Shown piece by piece: positions 10,616-21,405 of a stretch of DNA of 64,000 nucleotides. Position numbers and translations under genes: made by a program. The notes beneath the pieces were generated by a model, which was not told where the DNA came from, searched no databases, and saw only the letters and a program-made list of their open reading frames with translations. The stretch covers positions 248,001-312,000 of the forward strand of contig NADL03000079.1 of the NCBI GenBank assembly GCA_002205965.3, written 5' to 3'. The DNA comes from Kappaphycus alvarezii (taxonomy: Eukaryota > Rhodophyta > Florideophyceae > Gigartinales > Solieriaceae). Each line of letters begins with the position of its first letter. Positions within the stretch are counted from its first letter, which is position 1.

Positions 10616-11222
10616 AATACATCTTGTAAAAGATTAAATAAAACTGTACGTGGCATTTTATATTTAGGTAGAGGTGTACATGACGTTCTGAACCGCTGTA
10701 ATCTTGGAGAAAAGTTTTCCGAGAGATGTACTATCAAGCAGTTAATGTTCTTATCGATCTAGTCATATCAGTTCTTTTAATTGTGTTTTTGATACACATA
10801 TTTTAATATGTGATAGTTTCACGTACATGTGAATGGGTTGCTTCAGCACGAAATCATGGGTGCAGAAAGCTTGGATGATGCTGTATCAGGAAGCTGACCC
10901 TTTGCTGATTTTTACACGTTACAACTGTCACCTTCTTTGGTTGTTTATTTTTGTAGGTTGATTGTCCAGAACATAGATATTCACCCGATCTGTCGGAGTG
11001 TTGTAAGAGTCAGCAATTGAAGTAAACCAAGCTGACGAAAAGACAGTTCAACAGCTCACAACCTGTTCTCGTTATCGCTTTCTTTTCCCAGCTCAGTTGC
11101 CATTCAATCCATGCTCCAGTCCCTTACCACATATGCACATCCAATTGTCCAGGCCAGTGTAAATTCGAATCCACTCTTTTAATATCCAGTCCACCCAGTT
11201 TCCTTTGATCTGGGCTAATATT
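10616..11222. other. Intergenic, nothing firm
   Basis: On the minus strand 11090-11215 reads RKLGGLDIKRVDSN, which faintly resembles the GGLGI motif after the RT of L1-type LINEs. It is too short to call. Confidence 0.35.
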
Positions 11223-11510
11223 TCATTCAAAATTGCAGCATAATCTGCAGTGCGTGATGGCGGTATTGCGCGAAAAAAAATCCAACCTGCAAACTCCGAA
11301 GGAATTGCATACCAGCTGAAATTTTACGTGCATTTTATCCATATATATATCGAAGATATAGTTGAAGAAAGCTTCAAGGGACTGAATGGGAAAGGTGAAA
11401 GAGAAAAGGCCTGCAGAACCGAAAGGTTTGTTTACGAATTTTCTCTGCGCTGAGTTATTGCTTGAGTACCTCGGAGAGAATCTTTGCACTGTTTCGAACG
11501 ATGAAGCCAT
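11223..11510 (-). CDS. Hypothetical 95-aa ORF
   Basis: ATG at 11510 (complement), 95 codons, aromatic-rich, with AGLFSFTFPIQSLEAFFNYI in the middle. No known domain, no signal peptide and no repeat partner. It may be chance or a decayed exon. Confidence 0.2.
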   Translation of the reverse strand: MASSFETVQRFSPRYSSNNSAQRKFVNKPFGSAGLFSFTFPIQSLEAFFNYIFDIYMDKMHVKFQLVCNSFGVCRLDFFSRNTAITHCRLCCNFE

Positions 11511-11855
11511 TGAATCTTACCTTTAGAAATAAAAACAGATTTCTCTGCTCGAGGCATCGGCAATGAGATTCTTGAGTACTTTGATGAGCTGATCTTGGCA
11601 ATTGATGATTTTAAGTCGCCATAGTGCTACAAATAATACTAGAAGTGTTCCAGCTCCGAACTTTTATGTCTTTTTAAATTAATATCTCCGAAGTGTTGAG
11701 TAAAACAGGGTGCATAATCAGATCGAAGAAAAGCCCGTTGAGGCTATGGCCCTGTTCTTTCCTCCGCACATTACGGATGAAGTTAGTTTTAGCCTACTGA
11801 TGTGAAAGTTTTTATACGTAATTGCATGACACCAGACACTTTTAGCGAAACCTGC

Positions 11856-12158
11856 TTAGAATCCAGACTGTTCGGATGGAGATAGTGGCCTTATCTGTTC
11901 TACGAGGTGATTCGTTCGAGTAAATAAGCCTTTCCAAGAATAAGCCAAATTGAAACTCCTCAATGCTGCCGGAATCTTTTTCCTTTGAAATCTCAAAAGT
12001 TGGGACATAATCGAATCAAAGTGGCCCAGCTGGTCGGATCCAGCATGCAGCTGCGATTGATTGTAGAGGAGCATTAGGATCACACCAGTAGCTGGCGTAA
12101 GAGCCTGCAGAAAACTTAAACATTTGATCGCCCTACTAGGTACCTTTTTCTGTACCAA
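11856..12158 (-). other. Hypothetical non-ATG open frame
   Basis: A 100-codon frame without an ATG start. It reads as an amphipathic helical protein (FDSIMSQLLRFQRKKIPA then LRSFNLAYSWKGLFTRTNH). The pattern 'F..I...L..F...K' before a G-L motif vaguely recalls the thumb region of L1-type reverse transcriptases, but no catalytic motif is visible. Confidence 0.25.
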
Positions 12159-12774
12159 TCTTGTGGGCCGAAGGACATTAAGCTCCTGCTGTCTTTAAGA
12201 AGTTATAGCTTCCTTGATATGATAGGGCTCGTGTTGGATGGTCCGATCCCCATAGGTCTCAAATTGTCCAGTGTTCTGATGCTATATTCTCTTTTTCATT
12301 CGATCATTGAGGGATTGTGTTTCTCCTTGTACCAGACCTGGCATAAGATAAATTTGTCAGGACATCCGCTGGAAACAGCTTTAGTACCATTAGCCTAATT
12401 TTGCCACCTAATTTTGATATAGCCTCTTTTCAAGCCTCCATAATGACCTTAGTATAGACCCGGAGAAGTTCAGTGCATTGTAGGCGACAGTTTTCACCAT
12501 TAGATTATTTTGAGGGCAAAGCCGGAAATTGCTTGAGCCGGTCAGTCTTTTTCCCGAGATGATTCCTCTCATTAGATGATTTTTATTTTTCCTATTGCTT
12601 GGATCCAGGGCCTGTCATTAAAAAAGGCCGAGCAGGGGTAAATTTTGATTTTTGCCATCTTGGACTGAAAGGAGCTCCAACGGAAGCACGGGTTGTGATG
12701 TCAGAACGATATTCTATGAGTGCCAAAATATAAGGAACAACTTTTTACACCCCGGGGACCCTACACTACTGCAG
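12159..12774. other. Intergenic, nothing recognised
   Basis: No frame of note and no repeat partner found except at the right edge, where repeat G begins. Confidence 0.4.
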
Positions 12775-13130
12775 CCTACTAAGCGATTGGATATAATGCA
12801 GTACTGCATGCCAATGCTCAAGACTCCGATCGTGTACGCTTTTCTGTCTATGGCGTCTTGGGGGAAGGCGACCAGGGTTTCTTCCGCCCTCTTGCTTCCT
12901 TTACTGCATCCCGTCGCGGTCTCCCCCATCGGCACGGGCTTCGCGACTTCCTTACCCGTTTTGCGTTTAGTCTCCAAGTGATGCATGCGTGACAGATTTC
13001 AACCCGCCGCCTGCATTCGCAGTTTATTTGAATACCCTCCGCACATTTTTGTTCCATACTGCGTAACTCCTGAATATTTACCACCACAGTATGCATCTTA
13101 GATCTTCCTTTCCGAAACTATAATTTTTTC
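12775..13130 (+). repeat. Repeat family G, split by a LINE fragment
   Basis: The outer parts (12775-12845 and about 13083-13130) match 54098-54215 in order: CCTACTAAGCGATTGGA ... TACTGCATGCCAAT ... TATGCATCTTAGATCTTCC. In the 54-kb copy these parts are continuous. Here they are separated by about 240 bp that match LINE family 2, so the LINE fragment inserted into repeat G. Confidence 0.65.
12846..13082 (+). pseudogene. LINE family 2 C-terminal fragment nested in repeat G
   Basis: Reads ALGEGDQGFFRPLASFTASR then LRDFLTRFAFSLQ, paralleling ALGDNFQGFY and the LRNFVIRFALNLQ block at 38030-38450. It ends with the shared 'Arg-Arg-Pro...CCCTCCGCACA' DNA. Only the last third of the family-2 fragment is present. 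Confidence 0.55.
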
Positions 13131-13671
13131 CAGCTAGGGTTTTAATAACGATGAAGAGATTGCGTTGGTCACAAAACAGCAATGCAATTACAAAGAAAAA
13201 TATCGAACCTTTGAAATTTTCAGTTCTTCGCCATCTAGTACTGGGAGGGGAGGCTAGCTCGATTCGCTGCATGGAGGGAGAAGGGAATTACTAGCGGGAT
13301 AGAGCCGATCAGGGAGGAGGTATCTTAAAGAGCGATAGAAATCGAGGAGGTTGCGAAAGAGTAATAAACGGAGGAGAAAGAATTTGTCAGGGAGATTCAA
13401 TTACAACGCAGAGAGATACTTGGAACTGTGCGACTTACACGGGGAAGAGGGAAGAATAAGAAGCTTCTGTGTCGCTCCGGCCCATCCAGGCGCATAGTCG
13501 AGGCCAACATGGGCTATGTAATGGCGTGTTAGAGAACGAAGAGGGGTTCAGTAAAAAATACTGGTGTGAACAGCGATGTAAAGAAGTCTGCCCCCCAAAT
13601 ATCGATTTCGAAGGGGAGGTGGAAATAATGGCGTAGTCCACTTCTTCTGTAGACAATTCTAGCGGAAGGGA
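13131..13671. other. Unassigned flank of the copia element
   Basis: GA-rich, no gene seen. It ends at the TCTAA target duplication (13672-13676). Confidence 0.45.
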
Positions 13672-13676
13672 TCTAA

Positions 13677-14229
13677 TGTGAAAATTGAACAAATTTTTAA
13701 TCTCTATCCCGGTGTCCTACAGTGATGCTGAATTGTGGAACAATATTTTTAATTGAGGCCCACAATTTGTATTTATTGTGAATCATCAAGGAATAATTTT
13801 ATATATTTGAACTGGCGCTATTTATGCTGAATTCAGTGTGAAATAATTTTTTTTGTCGTACAGTTGGGTTTTTATATTATACAGGCTATAATTATTGCAT
13901 TCATGCTACCAACAAATTATCATCTGGATGATTGCTTACCTGGAAAATACTGCAATAATTATTGCTGAGCCTGAATTATGATTACCAAAATTATTGAACG
14001 GCTCACCTGATTTTTGTAGCAGGTTCACCCTGGTGTAGAGTATAAGTAGTCTAGGTTGATTAGAAATATTTTTACATCCTTGGGCTATCGAGATATTCCC
14101 TCGACCATCTATCATTAAAATTTGGTTTTCTATTCATGATTCATTCTAAGTCCAATTGCGGCATTTATTTATTTATTCAAGTTGGAAGTATTTATTATCA
14201 TTTGATCTACCTATCCCAATTATTTTGCA
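13677..14229 (+). repeat. 5' LTR of copia element 1
   Basis: TG...CA boundaries, 553 bp, AT-rich. Differences from the 3' LTR are mostly one-base indels. A minus-strand solo copy is at 60546-61255. Confidence 0.93.
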
Positions 14230-14230
14230 G

Positions 14231-14242
14231 TTATGGGCCAGA
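14231..14242 (+). other. Primer-binding site, initiator-tRNA half type
   Basis: TTATGGGCCAGA begins one base after the LTR. In Drosophila copia the primer is the 5' half of initiator tRNA-Met, cut in the anticodon loop (…CUGGGCCCAUAA), and the site reads TTATGGGCCCAG. Here one C is missing; element 2 has the full TTATGGGCCCAGA. The site overlaps the presumed gag ATG at 14233. Confidence 0.75.
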
Positions 14243-15165
14243 TCGCCCCGAAATTCCTTCAAGGCGAAATTTTCATGGGATCTTCGCACGGCTCCTTGGT
14301 AAAGGACCTCAAACAAAATATTGATGCTGTTCAAATGGAAATCTGTTCATGATTTATTAGCATCAAATTCCAATAAGGTTCCTAAGGCAGTACAAGGTCT
14401 TGTTTACAATCACAATTATTTGGACGAGCTCTTGATATTTGTAAGAAAATTCCAGACACCGAAATTCAGTCTGAAAATGGTGCATTAGCGATTGCTAACG
14501 CTATTCATAAGGTGGATCCTCTATCATCTATATCAGATACATTTCAAAAATTCTTATTTATTACATACTACTCGTGGTGATAATGAGTCTTTCAAAAATT
14601 AAATCACGGTTTATGCTCAAATTGCCCGATTTCATTCATCTACTGGTACTTCGAAATTACCTGAAGCACTGGTATCATTTTTGCTCCTGGCTAATTCCAA
14701 AATTGATTCAAAAGCGAGTATCTATTTTGGCTGCTGCTTCTCCGAAGCATGAAGAAGCCGATTTGGAAAAAGAAAAATCCTAGAATTAATCAAATATTCA
14801 GAAATATCATCTATTATTCGTGCATGTGATAAACCAAAAAATACAATCAAACATATGGAAATTCAAAAATATATCTCTTCAAGTCAATCAAATATTTCAT
14901 ACGGAGAAAAGAAAAATTTCAAGAAAAATAATAAGCAAAGATTATCTCCTGAAGACTTTGCTGCCCTCAAGGCAAAATCAACTTGTGACCGATGTGGAGA
15001 AATTGGCCATTGGCCTATGAAAAAGATAAATGCAAGAGTGCTAAAAATTATCATAAAGGTCATCATCTAAATGGGAAATGCAGAAAATATCAAAGACAAA
15101 AATGATTCTGGTTCTGTAACATATATGGTAAAACGGTGCTTGATTCTCCGTCAAATACGTTATAC
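14233..15165 (+). pseudogene. gag: gag of copia element 1, broken
   Basis: The ATG lies within the primer site, as in element 2. Fragments in all three frames give a helical nucleocapsid-like protein followed by LSPEDFAALKAKSTCDRCGE at about 14945-15000, matching LSPEAFADMKRNSTCRACGG of element 2. The zinc knuckle C-x2-C-x4-H is present; the last Cys (DKCKS) follows a frameshift and the H-to-C spacing appears to be six rather than the usual four residues. Gag would package element RNA in virus-like particles in the cytoplasm. Several stops mean this copy is inactive or badly sequenced. Confidence 0.75.
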
Positions 15166-16540
15166 CCAGGTCCGTTACTTGATGATGGAGCACCTTAGTG
15201 GAATGGGGATTGTTGAATTACGAGCACTTTCGAAATTTATTTTACCGAAATGGAATGGAATTCTTGATGAACTTCCTGAATGTATCAAGGACACGCCCTT
15301 CTGGAATACGGAAATAGCGACCACTCAAGCGAAAAAAGAAAATATCGGTTCAATATTTTTATCAGCTATTTCAGACAATGAAATCAGGTTAAAAGAAGCA
15401 TCTCATAATCAGTGGATCATCTCAATGGGTTATTGGAAGAAATATCACAAGAATCAAATATTATTCAAACGGACAATCGCATCGTTCGAGTCCGCAAATA
15501 ATTCAATCGATATAACATTGGTGGATCATGGTCATCATTGTTATGTACCCGGAAATATATTTATACAATCATCCGAACCTATTGAAAACTCATTTCTATC
15601 AGCAATTTGTTCCAACAATATCAATACATCAAAAAATATATCTTGGGCTGAAAAGAAGAAAAAAATTAATAAGGTTCACAAACATGTATGTGGTCACTCA
15701 AATTATGATGATATAAAACTATTGTTACAAAGAAATTTTATATGGGACGATGAATGCAAAAAATATTTATCAAGCATAATTGACTCCTGCAAATTTTGCG
15801 ATGTCACAAAAAACCATCTCATCCTCGTGCAGTATCTTTAAGCTCTATATCTCGCGGATTTAATGAATTGGTTTGTGTGGATCATTTTTTTGTGGAAAAC
15901 TTGGATATTTTTCCATTATGGACTCGTTACCAGGTATTCAACTGGTTCAATAGTGCCCTCTTTAAGGATGGAAAATTGTATTAATTGTATTGAGACTCTC
16001 TGGTTAACACCATTTTGGGACCCTAACTATTTAATGGGAGATCAGGCGTTTGACAATGATAATTTTAGAAGCTATCTTGAGGAAAGAGGAATTTCGTTTT
16101 CCTATTGGTTCCCGCCGCCATAACAAAAATTATATTGAGTCAAAACATAAAAATTGAGAGACATTTATATCCGTTTAAAAATATCCGATTCTTCTGCAAG
16201 TAATACGGTTCGTATTGCTCGAATGTTTCAAATATCGAATGATTTATATGGAAATGATGTTGTTTCTTCATACGAGCTTGCCACTGGTCACACTCGACCC
16301 ATCGATAATTCTGGTCCTCGAAGTCTACCAAATGATTTAAGAGAAGCTCATAATGAGCTAATAGCCAAGAGGAAATTAAATCTTATTCTAAAATCAAAGT
16401 CTGTGACCGATATTCCCATTAATGCTGGCGATATTTGGAAATTTTATCTTCTACCAAATCAGAAAAGGATCTTGGTCATCGCCCAAACCAGTATTGAAAT
16501 TCGACAAAAAATCTCTTATCGTCACAGTACCTGATCCAAT
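15166..16540 (+). pseudogene. pol: protease-integrase region of copia element 1
   Basis: Protease: LYPGPLLDDGAP at 15160-15195, then TAG 15196-15198, then GMGIVELRALS in a shifted frame. Integrase: the zinc HHCC module (HKHVCGHSNYDD ... CKFC, 15673-15805), first Asp in LVCVDHFF (about 15875), second Asp in GDQAF (16037-16051), and Glu in NYIESKH (16137-16139) are all present in the right order. The C-terminal integrase part runs to about 16540. The longest single frame is 15071-15841. Frame changes separate each catalytic block, so no intact integrase can be read. Confidence 0.8.
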
Positions 16541-18808
16541 GGAAAATTTATACATGCGCAATTGAAGATGTCCGACATTCCGTTTCATCTTAATGAACTA
16601 GCATACCAAATTCAAAAGGCAAATGATTTATTGAATCAGTCTATTTAATATTCTGTGGAAGATATTTCTGATGAATAGTACCGAAGGAAGAATGTGGGGC
16701 GAAAACAATTTTGACGATCATTCTGAATGGTAATTTTAACCAAAATATGAATACTGATGTCGAAAAATATAATGAATCAGAAATTGATGGAAATTTATCA
16801 GAATCTAAAAACATATTATCTCTGAACATGTTCCGATTGAATCTGAACTTAGTTCCCTACACCCTGAAAATTTAATTCATATCCCTATTGATGAAAATGG
16901 TGGAATTGATGCGCATGAAATTGAGTTGTTACCTGGAACGGAATTGAAATCATCTGAACAAAAGATCTGAGTTTTTATCATAAAAGTTTGGATCTAAAGA
17001 ATTTTTACTTCATCAAGCATCTGGACTTCCATCTCATATTATTTCAAATGCATACAATACGGAAGAAAATAATTTTCTCACTACCTGTTCAAAAATTCAT
17101 GTTTCAAAAATTCCTCCCGACTCGAATGTAATATCCAGTCACGTTTTATACAAAATAAAAATTTTGGATGATGGAAAATATTATTGCAAGGCTCGAATTG
17201 CTCCGCATGGAAATGAGGCAAGGAGAAAAATAATTTGAGAACTGATTGGAATCTTGTTCTCCGATGGCAATTAGAATTCTCTTATCAATTGCTACAATTT
17301 TAAATGGAATTTATCAAAGGTTGATGTGAAGTCTGCATTTTTACAATCTGGATCAGCATTACGAGATGTTTATGTGAGACCTCCTCGGGAATGCTCTGAA
17401 AAATCCTTCTATTGGTTATTACTGTCTGCTTCATATGGTTTAGTCAACGCAAATGCAAAACGGCAAATACACTGGGATAATAAATTCTTTGACCTCGGAT
17501 TGAAATCAGTCGTTTATATACCCCAATTATTTTTCATGAGTTTAAAAGGATGATTAATTCTGCTTGTCTTTAAATTGGTCGATGATATACTTATTACTGG
17601 ACCAAAAAAATTAAGAAGCAATTTATCCAAGATCTTGGAAAAGTATATAAGCTTGGTACAATCGTACATAGTCCTGGATTTTTAATTTCAATGGAGTTAA
17701 AATCATGCAGTTTGATGACTATAAAATTAATGTCTCAGCTGAAAAGCTAAATGGACTGGAACCTCATTCAATATCAAGAAATCGTCGAAAACAACCTGAT
17801 GAAGAAATGAACTCATTTGAAAACTTCACTTTTAATTCGTTAAATGGTTCAATTGTCTAGCAATCTATCCAAGATCTTGGAAAGTATATAAGCTTGGTAC
17901 AATCGTACATAGTCCTGGATCTTTTAATTTCAATGGAGGTAAAATCATGCAGTTTGATGACTATAAAATAAATGTCTCAGCTGATGAAAAGCTAAATGGA
18001 CTAGAACCTCATTCAATATCAAGAAATCGTCGAAAACAACCTGATAAAGAAATGAACTCATTTGAAAACTTCGCTTTGTATTCGTTAAATGGTTCAATTG
18101 TCTATTTGGGTATGGTTGCATCTCCAGTGTCTGCGTTTACAGCAAGTTACTTACAACAGAAAAGGTCAAATCCATTGGTTCGTGATTATATATCCAATCT
18201 TCTATGCCTCGGAATTTAAAATCTTTTGGTTCTACAAGCACGTATCGGCGCCCGGAAGTTTCTGGAAATTTCAATTTATCAGTTGTGATTTTTCTGATGC
18301 AGGAAAACCAGCTGAATCGACAAATGCGGAACGTGGATATGTTGTTGGGTTGCTAATTGGCTCCTTAAATTTTAATTCAATATTTCATACAATTTATTGG
18401 CATTCACATGTATCTCGGCGTCCTGTTAAATATATTGCATCTGGTGAAATATTGGCTGCTAGTGAAGCTATCGAGGAAGGAAAAATTATTGTAGCAGCAT
18501 GCAGTACAATTCTCAATATTAATATTCTTCATGTTGCTGTTGATGCAAAAGATCTATTCAGCTCTCTATCTACTTGGCGTGTGCCTGAAGAAAAATCTAT
18601 TAGAGTGGATGTTCAATTAACTCGATATAATTTCGAAACGAACAAAATCAAGAAAATGCTATGGATACCTGGTTCAATTAATCCTCCGACCCGCTCACAA
18701 AAAAACAGTCCTGTATGTGACATACTCAAGCTCCTTTTGTTTGATGGATCTATACTTATGGATATAAGTTATATATTATCTCGGGATTCATCTCAGTCAA
18801 CACGATAA
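16541..18808 (+). pseudogene. pol: RT-RNase H region of copia element 1
   Basis: A spacer containing HEIELLPGTELKSSEQ precedes the RT: HVSKIPPDSNVISSH (about 17100), KVDVKSAFLQSG (17320-17355), ASYGLVNANAK, and the catalytic LVDD at 17575-17586. After a tandem duplication (17619-18102), the RNase H domain is open from about 18270 to 18808: CDFSDAGK (first Asp), SGEILAASEA (Glu), AVDAKDLFSSL (second Asp) and WIPGSINPPTR. The RNase H part is the best-preserved section. The protein ends about 30 bp before the 3' LTR. The RT is split by stops after FFMSLKG. Confidence 0.8.
17619..18102 (+). repeat. 242-bp tandem duplication inside element 1
   Basis: The segment from CCAAGATCTTGG (17628) to GGTTCAATTGTCTA recurs 242 bp later (17870 to 18101), nearly identical. 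The two units sit head to tail between RT and RNase H. A copy with two units cannot encode a normal connection domain. The duplication is recent because the units differ at only a few bases. Confidence 0.85.
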
Positions 18809-18825
18809 TTTTAGTTCAATATTTC

Positions 18826-18837
18826 AAAGGGTAGTGG
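18826..18837 (+). other. Polypurine tract of element 1
   Basis: AAAGGGTAGTGG immediately precedes the 3' LTR TG. Element 2 has an analogous AAGGTAGT near its 3' LTR. Confidence 0.7.
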
Positions 18838-19389
18838 TGTGAAAATTGACAAAATATTTTAATCTCTATCCCAGTGTCCTACAGTGATGCTGAATTGTGG
18901 AACAATATTTTTAATTGAGGCCCACAATTTGTATTTATTGTGAATCATCAAGGAATAATTTTATATATTTGAACTGGCGCTATTTTATGCTGAATTCAGT
19001 GTGAAATAATTTTTTTGTCGTACAGTTGGGTTTTTATATTATACAGGCTATAATTATTGCATTCATGCTACCAACAAATTATCATCTGGATGATTGCTTA
19101 CCTGGAAAATACTGCAATAATTATTGCTGAGCCTGAATTATGATTACCAAAATTATTGAACGGCTCACCTGATTTTGGTAGCAGGTTCACCCTGGTGTAG
19201 AGTATAAGTAGTCTAGGTTGATAGAAATATTTTTACATCCTTGGGCTATCGAGATATTTCCCTCGACCATCTATCATTAAATTTGGTTTTCTAATCATGA
19301 TTCATTCTAAGTCCAATTGCGGCATTTATTTATTTATTCAAGTTGGAACTATTTTATCATTTGGATATACCTGTCCCAATTATTTTGCA
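18838..19389 (+). repeat. 3' LTR of copia element 1
   Basis: 552 bp, TGTG...TGCA, followed by TCTAA which repeats the 5' flank. Confidence 0.93.
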
Positions 19390-19394
19390 TCTAA

Positions 19395-19593
19395 ACGTAG
19401 TTTGGAGGGAAGAAAAAGAAAAAACAGAAACTGGTCTGCGCACTTCAAACGCACCTGCTATAAAAGGTAGGACTGGCGTGCGTGCAGTGGGCTGGTCGGC
19501 ACTTGACTTGTCGTCGAGTAGAGAAGGCTGTGCTGGGGGGTAGTTGCTGCTCTGCGTGCTCGTTTGTTGTAACTGTTATTATCAAACGGCTGT
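19395..19593. other. Copia flank, nothing recognised
   Basis: A short plus frame spans it but has no motif. The uninterrupted sequence before insertion would join 13671 to 19395. Confidence 0.4.
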
Positions 19594-20085
19594 CTAACCT
19601 GCGTCTTCTGCTGGTTTGGCTGTGCTGAGAAGGTATTTTTTTGCTGCGATGCTAGGCCTAGCCTTTTTGGGGTATGGCTCGTCTCGGCTGTGGTAGTGTT
19701 TTGCTTTCGAGTTCTTCTTATAACCTTTACCGTCGGCCAAATGCCGGCTGCCAATGGCCGTACTGGTTGGAGAGCGCCAAGACTTCCACCTGTGCTGATG
19801 TTGGGCATTTATTTCATTTATTTCATTGTGTGGAGACTGTGTGACTCCGTATCGGATCTTCTCTGTATGTCGTCGCCAGCTTCCGCTGGACCTATGGGTT
19901 GGCGGAGCCACCATAGTTTTCACTGAGATTGGGGCACCGGTGCTGAGGGTGACTGACATTGCGTGGAGGCTCTCTAGTGCGGTATCGAAATCTACTTGTC
20001 GATCTGTTTGTCGCGTGAATATTTCTCCACCCTCCGATACAGTATTCGAACCGAGTACAGGGGTAATTGTTGGGATATTTTAAAG
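19594..20085 (-). CDS. Hypothetical basic protein fragment
   Basis: The minus frame is open over about 490 bp, with the first internal ATG at 19959. It reads VLGSNTVSEGGEIFTRQTD, QVDFDTALESLHAMSVTLST, then a His/Arg/Lys-rich tail (KGYKKNSKAKHYHSRDEP). This composition is common in gag or ORF1 proteins, but I cannot identify it. The frame runs upstream into the LINE tail at 20060, so it may be truncated. The opposite strand is also partly open (19690-19926), which lowers confidence. Confidence 0.3.
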
Positions 20086-20142
20086 AATGGAAGATGTGGT
20101 CGGTTATATCCACGAGGCTAATACGTTATGAGGGATAAGTCG
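20060..20142 (-). repeat. LINE 3' tail, family T1
   Basis: GGGGTAATTGTTGGGATATT ... GAAGATGTGGTCGGTTATAT, CCACGAGGCTAATACGTTAT as in 54286-54433 and 60960-61144. It is truncated before the coding part. Confidence 0.75.
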
Positions 20143-20182
20143 ACTATAGTGTCATGTGATCTGTACTGTATGTTTTCTGCCA

Positions 20183-20262
20183 TTATACGGTATCTACACT
20201 CCGTTACAAATTTACTAGGTACCAACCCACATATCTACCACACTAAATTTAACCCCCCACTT
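20183..20262 (+). repeat. LINE 5'-end fragment
   Basis: TATACGGTATCTACACTCCG, TTACAAATTTACTAGGTACC, AACCCACATATCTACCACAC match the minus strand of 31615-31687, the start of the left LINE copy. Both lose similarity at the same upstream point, which probably marks the element's 5' end. Confidence 0.7.
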
Positions 20263-20367
20263 TCCCCTTTTTCTGAACCCGCATACAGTACACCACTAAC
20301 ATCTGCGTCACCTTCATTTCATACCTGCGCTCTGTCTAGTATGTCATTTCGAAAAAGATGGTTTTAA

Positions 20368-21194
20368 TAGAAAATTACTGTTCATGGCAAGCAAAATAGG
20401 TCACAATTTCATGCTTTTAGCGATAAAAGACCTAATTGAAAGCAATTTGCTATTTTTTCGGAGACTTTTATCTGGTCAGTACAGCTTCGAATTAAACCTT
20501 TATGTACTTTGAAATGTAGGTCGATAGGTTTATTGCAAAAATCTGTCGTAGTAAACGAAAAGGTTCTTTTCCTGCCTATCGTCCAAGATCATCCCGCTTA
20601 GTTTTTTCACTGACAGAACACATCCATAGGTGAAACTTTACATGCCGTTTAAGAAACAATTCAGGACGCGATTCCCACTGGATATTGCAGGAGGGAAGGG
20701 TTTCGGACATCTATGGAGATTGCGATTTCCAAAGAGTTTTTGGTGCTGCACTCCGCGCCCCGGACTATAGATGAACATCGAAGTCTGGTAATTCTCCATG
20801 TGGCTCCAATATCTCTGTCATGTCCCGTTGATCGCTCCCGACATTTTATGCCCGAGGTTTAGTTACCCTGCCATGTTGGGTGTCTGTGGCGCTCCTTCAT
20901 AGCCTTCTTCTCACATAAGGCAACTCTCCACGACCTGAAAGCAATTCTTTGGACCTGTGAGTATACAAAAGCCGTTCATCACATTATACTGTAGTTATAA
21001 GAGGGAACCCAGCTCAGAAGTCCGAATATTGGGGCTCTGGAAATCCAAGGAGGGACTGAATCTAAATGACATATCTTTCGTAAGTACTCTTCGCCGTTAA
21101 CCAGAAGATTGAAATAGTCAACTCGCTTACCTCCGTGCGCGCAGTCCGACGTGTGAAATAAAGAAAGGAGCAACCATTCTTTGCAACGTCCCCT
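20368..21194. other. Intergenic, nothing recognised
   Basis: The minus frames at 20979-21259 are shadows of the LINE fragment that follows. No other signal was seen. Confidence 0.4.
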
Positions 21195-21405
21195 CGGAAC
21201 GAATTCGTTCCCGTGTCCATATCCACTACCAGATATTGGCACGCAGACGCATACGCCATTCTAGTCGAAATCGGAAGAGGCGTTTATTTCAGAGCCACAG
21301 AATTGCTTATGAAGGCTAGCGGGATATTATTGCAGTGTCACTCTGCCGCCGCTGGAATTTCCAAACCTTCTGCCTGCTAGCTGGCCTCCAGCCAGATTTT
21401 AAGCA
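21195..21405 (+). pseudogene. LINE C-terminal fragment
   Basis: The frame RNEFVPVSISTTRYWHADAY, then CHSAAAGISKPSAC, then a shifted LLAGLQ matches the conserved end of the endonuclease-type LINEs ('STLGGWHPDA ... QRHAA ... NAACLLAGL'). The Trp-His-x-Asp-Ala block is intact. A small deletion puts a TAG inside the last motif. No upstream endonuclease motif is readable. Confidence 0.65.

Larger units (their letters stand above)
13672..19394 (+). mobile_element. Complete Ty1/copia element 1 with TCTAA target duplication
   Basis: Two LTRs of 553 and 552 bp begin TGTGAAAATTG and end ATTTTGCA. They bound 13677-19389 and are flanked by the direct repeat TCTAA (13672-13676, 19390-19394). The order inside is primer site, gag with zinc knuckle, protease, integrase, RT, RNase H, purine tract. 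The pol order (integrase before RT) defines Ty1/copia. Details such as DDGAP protease, GDQAF and SKHR-type integrase signatures, LVDD in RT and AVDAKDL in RNase H suggest the GalEa branch. The LTRs are at least about 97 percent identical by eye, yet the internal frames are heavily broken. Confidence 0.93.
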
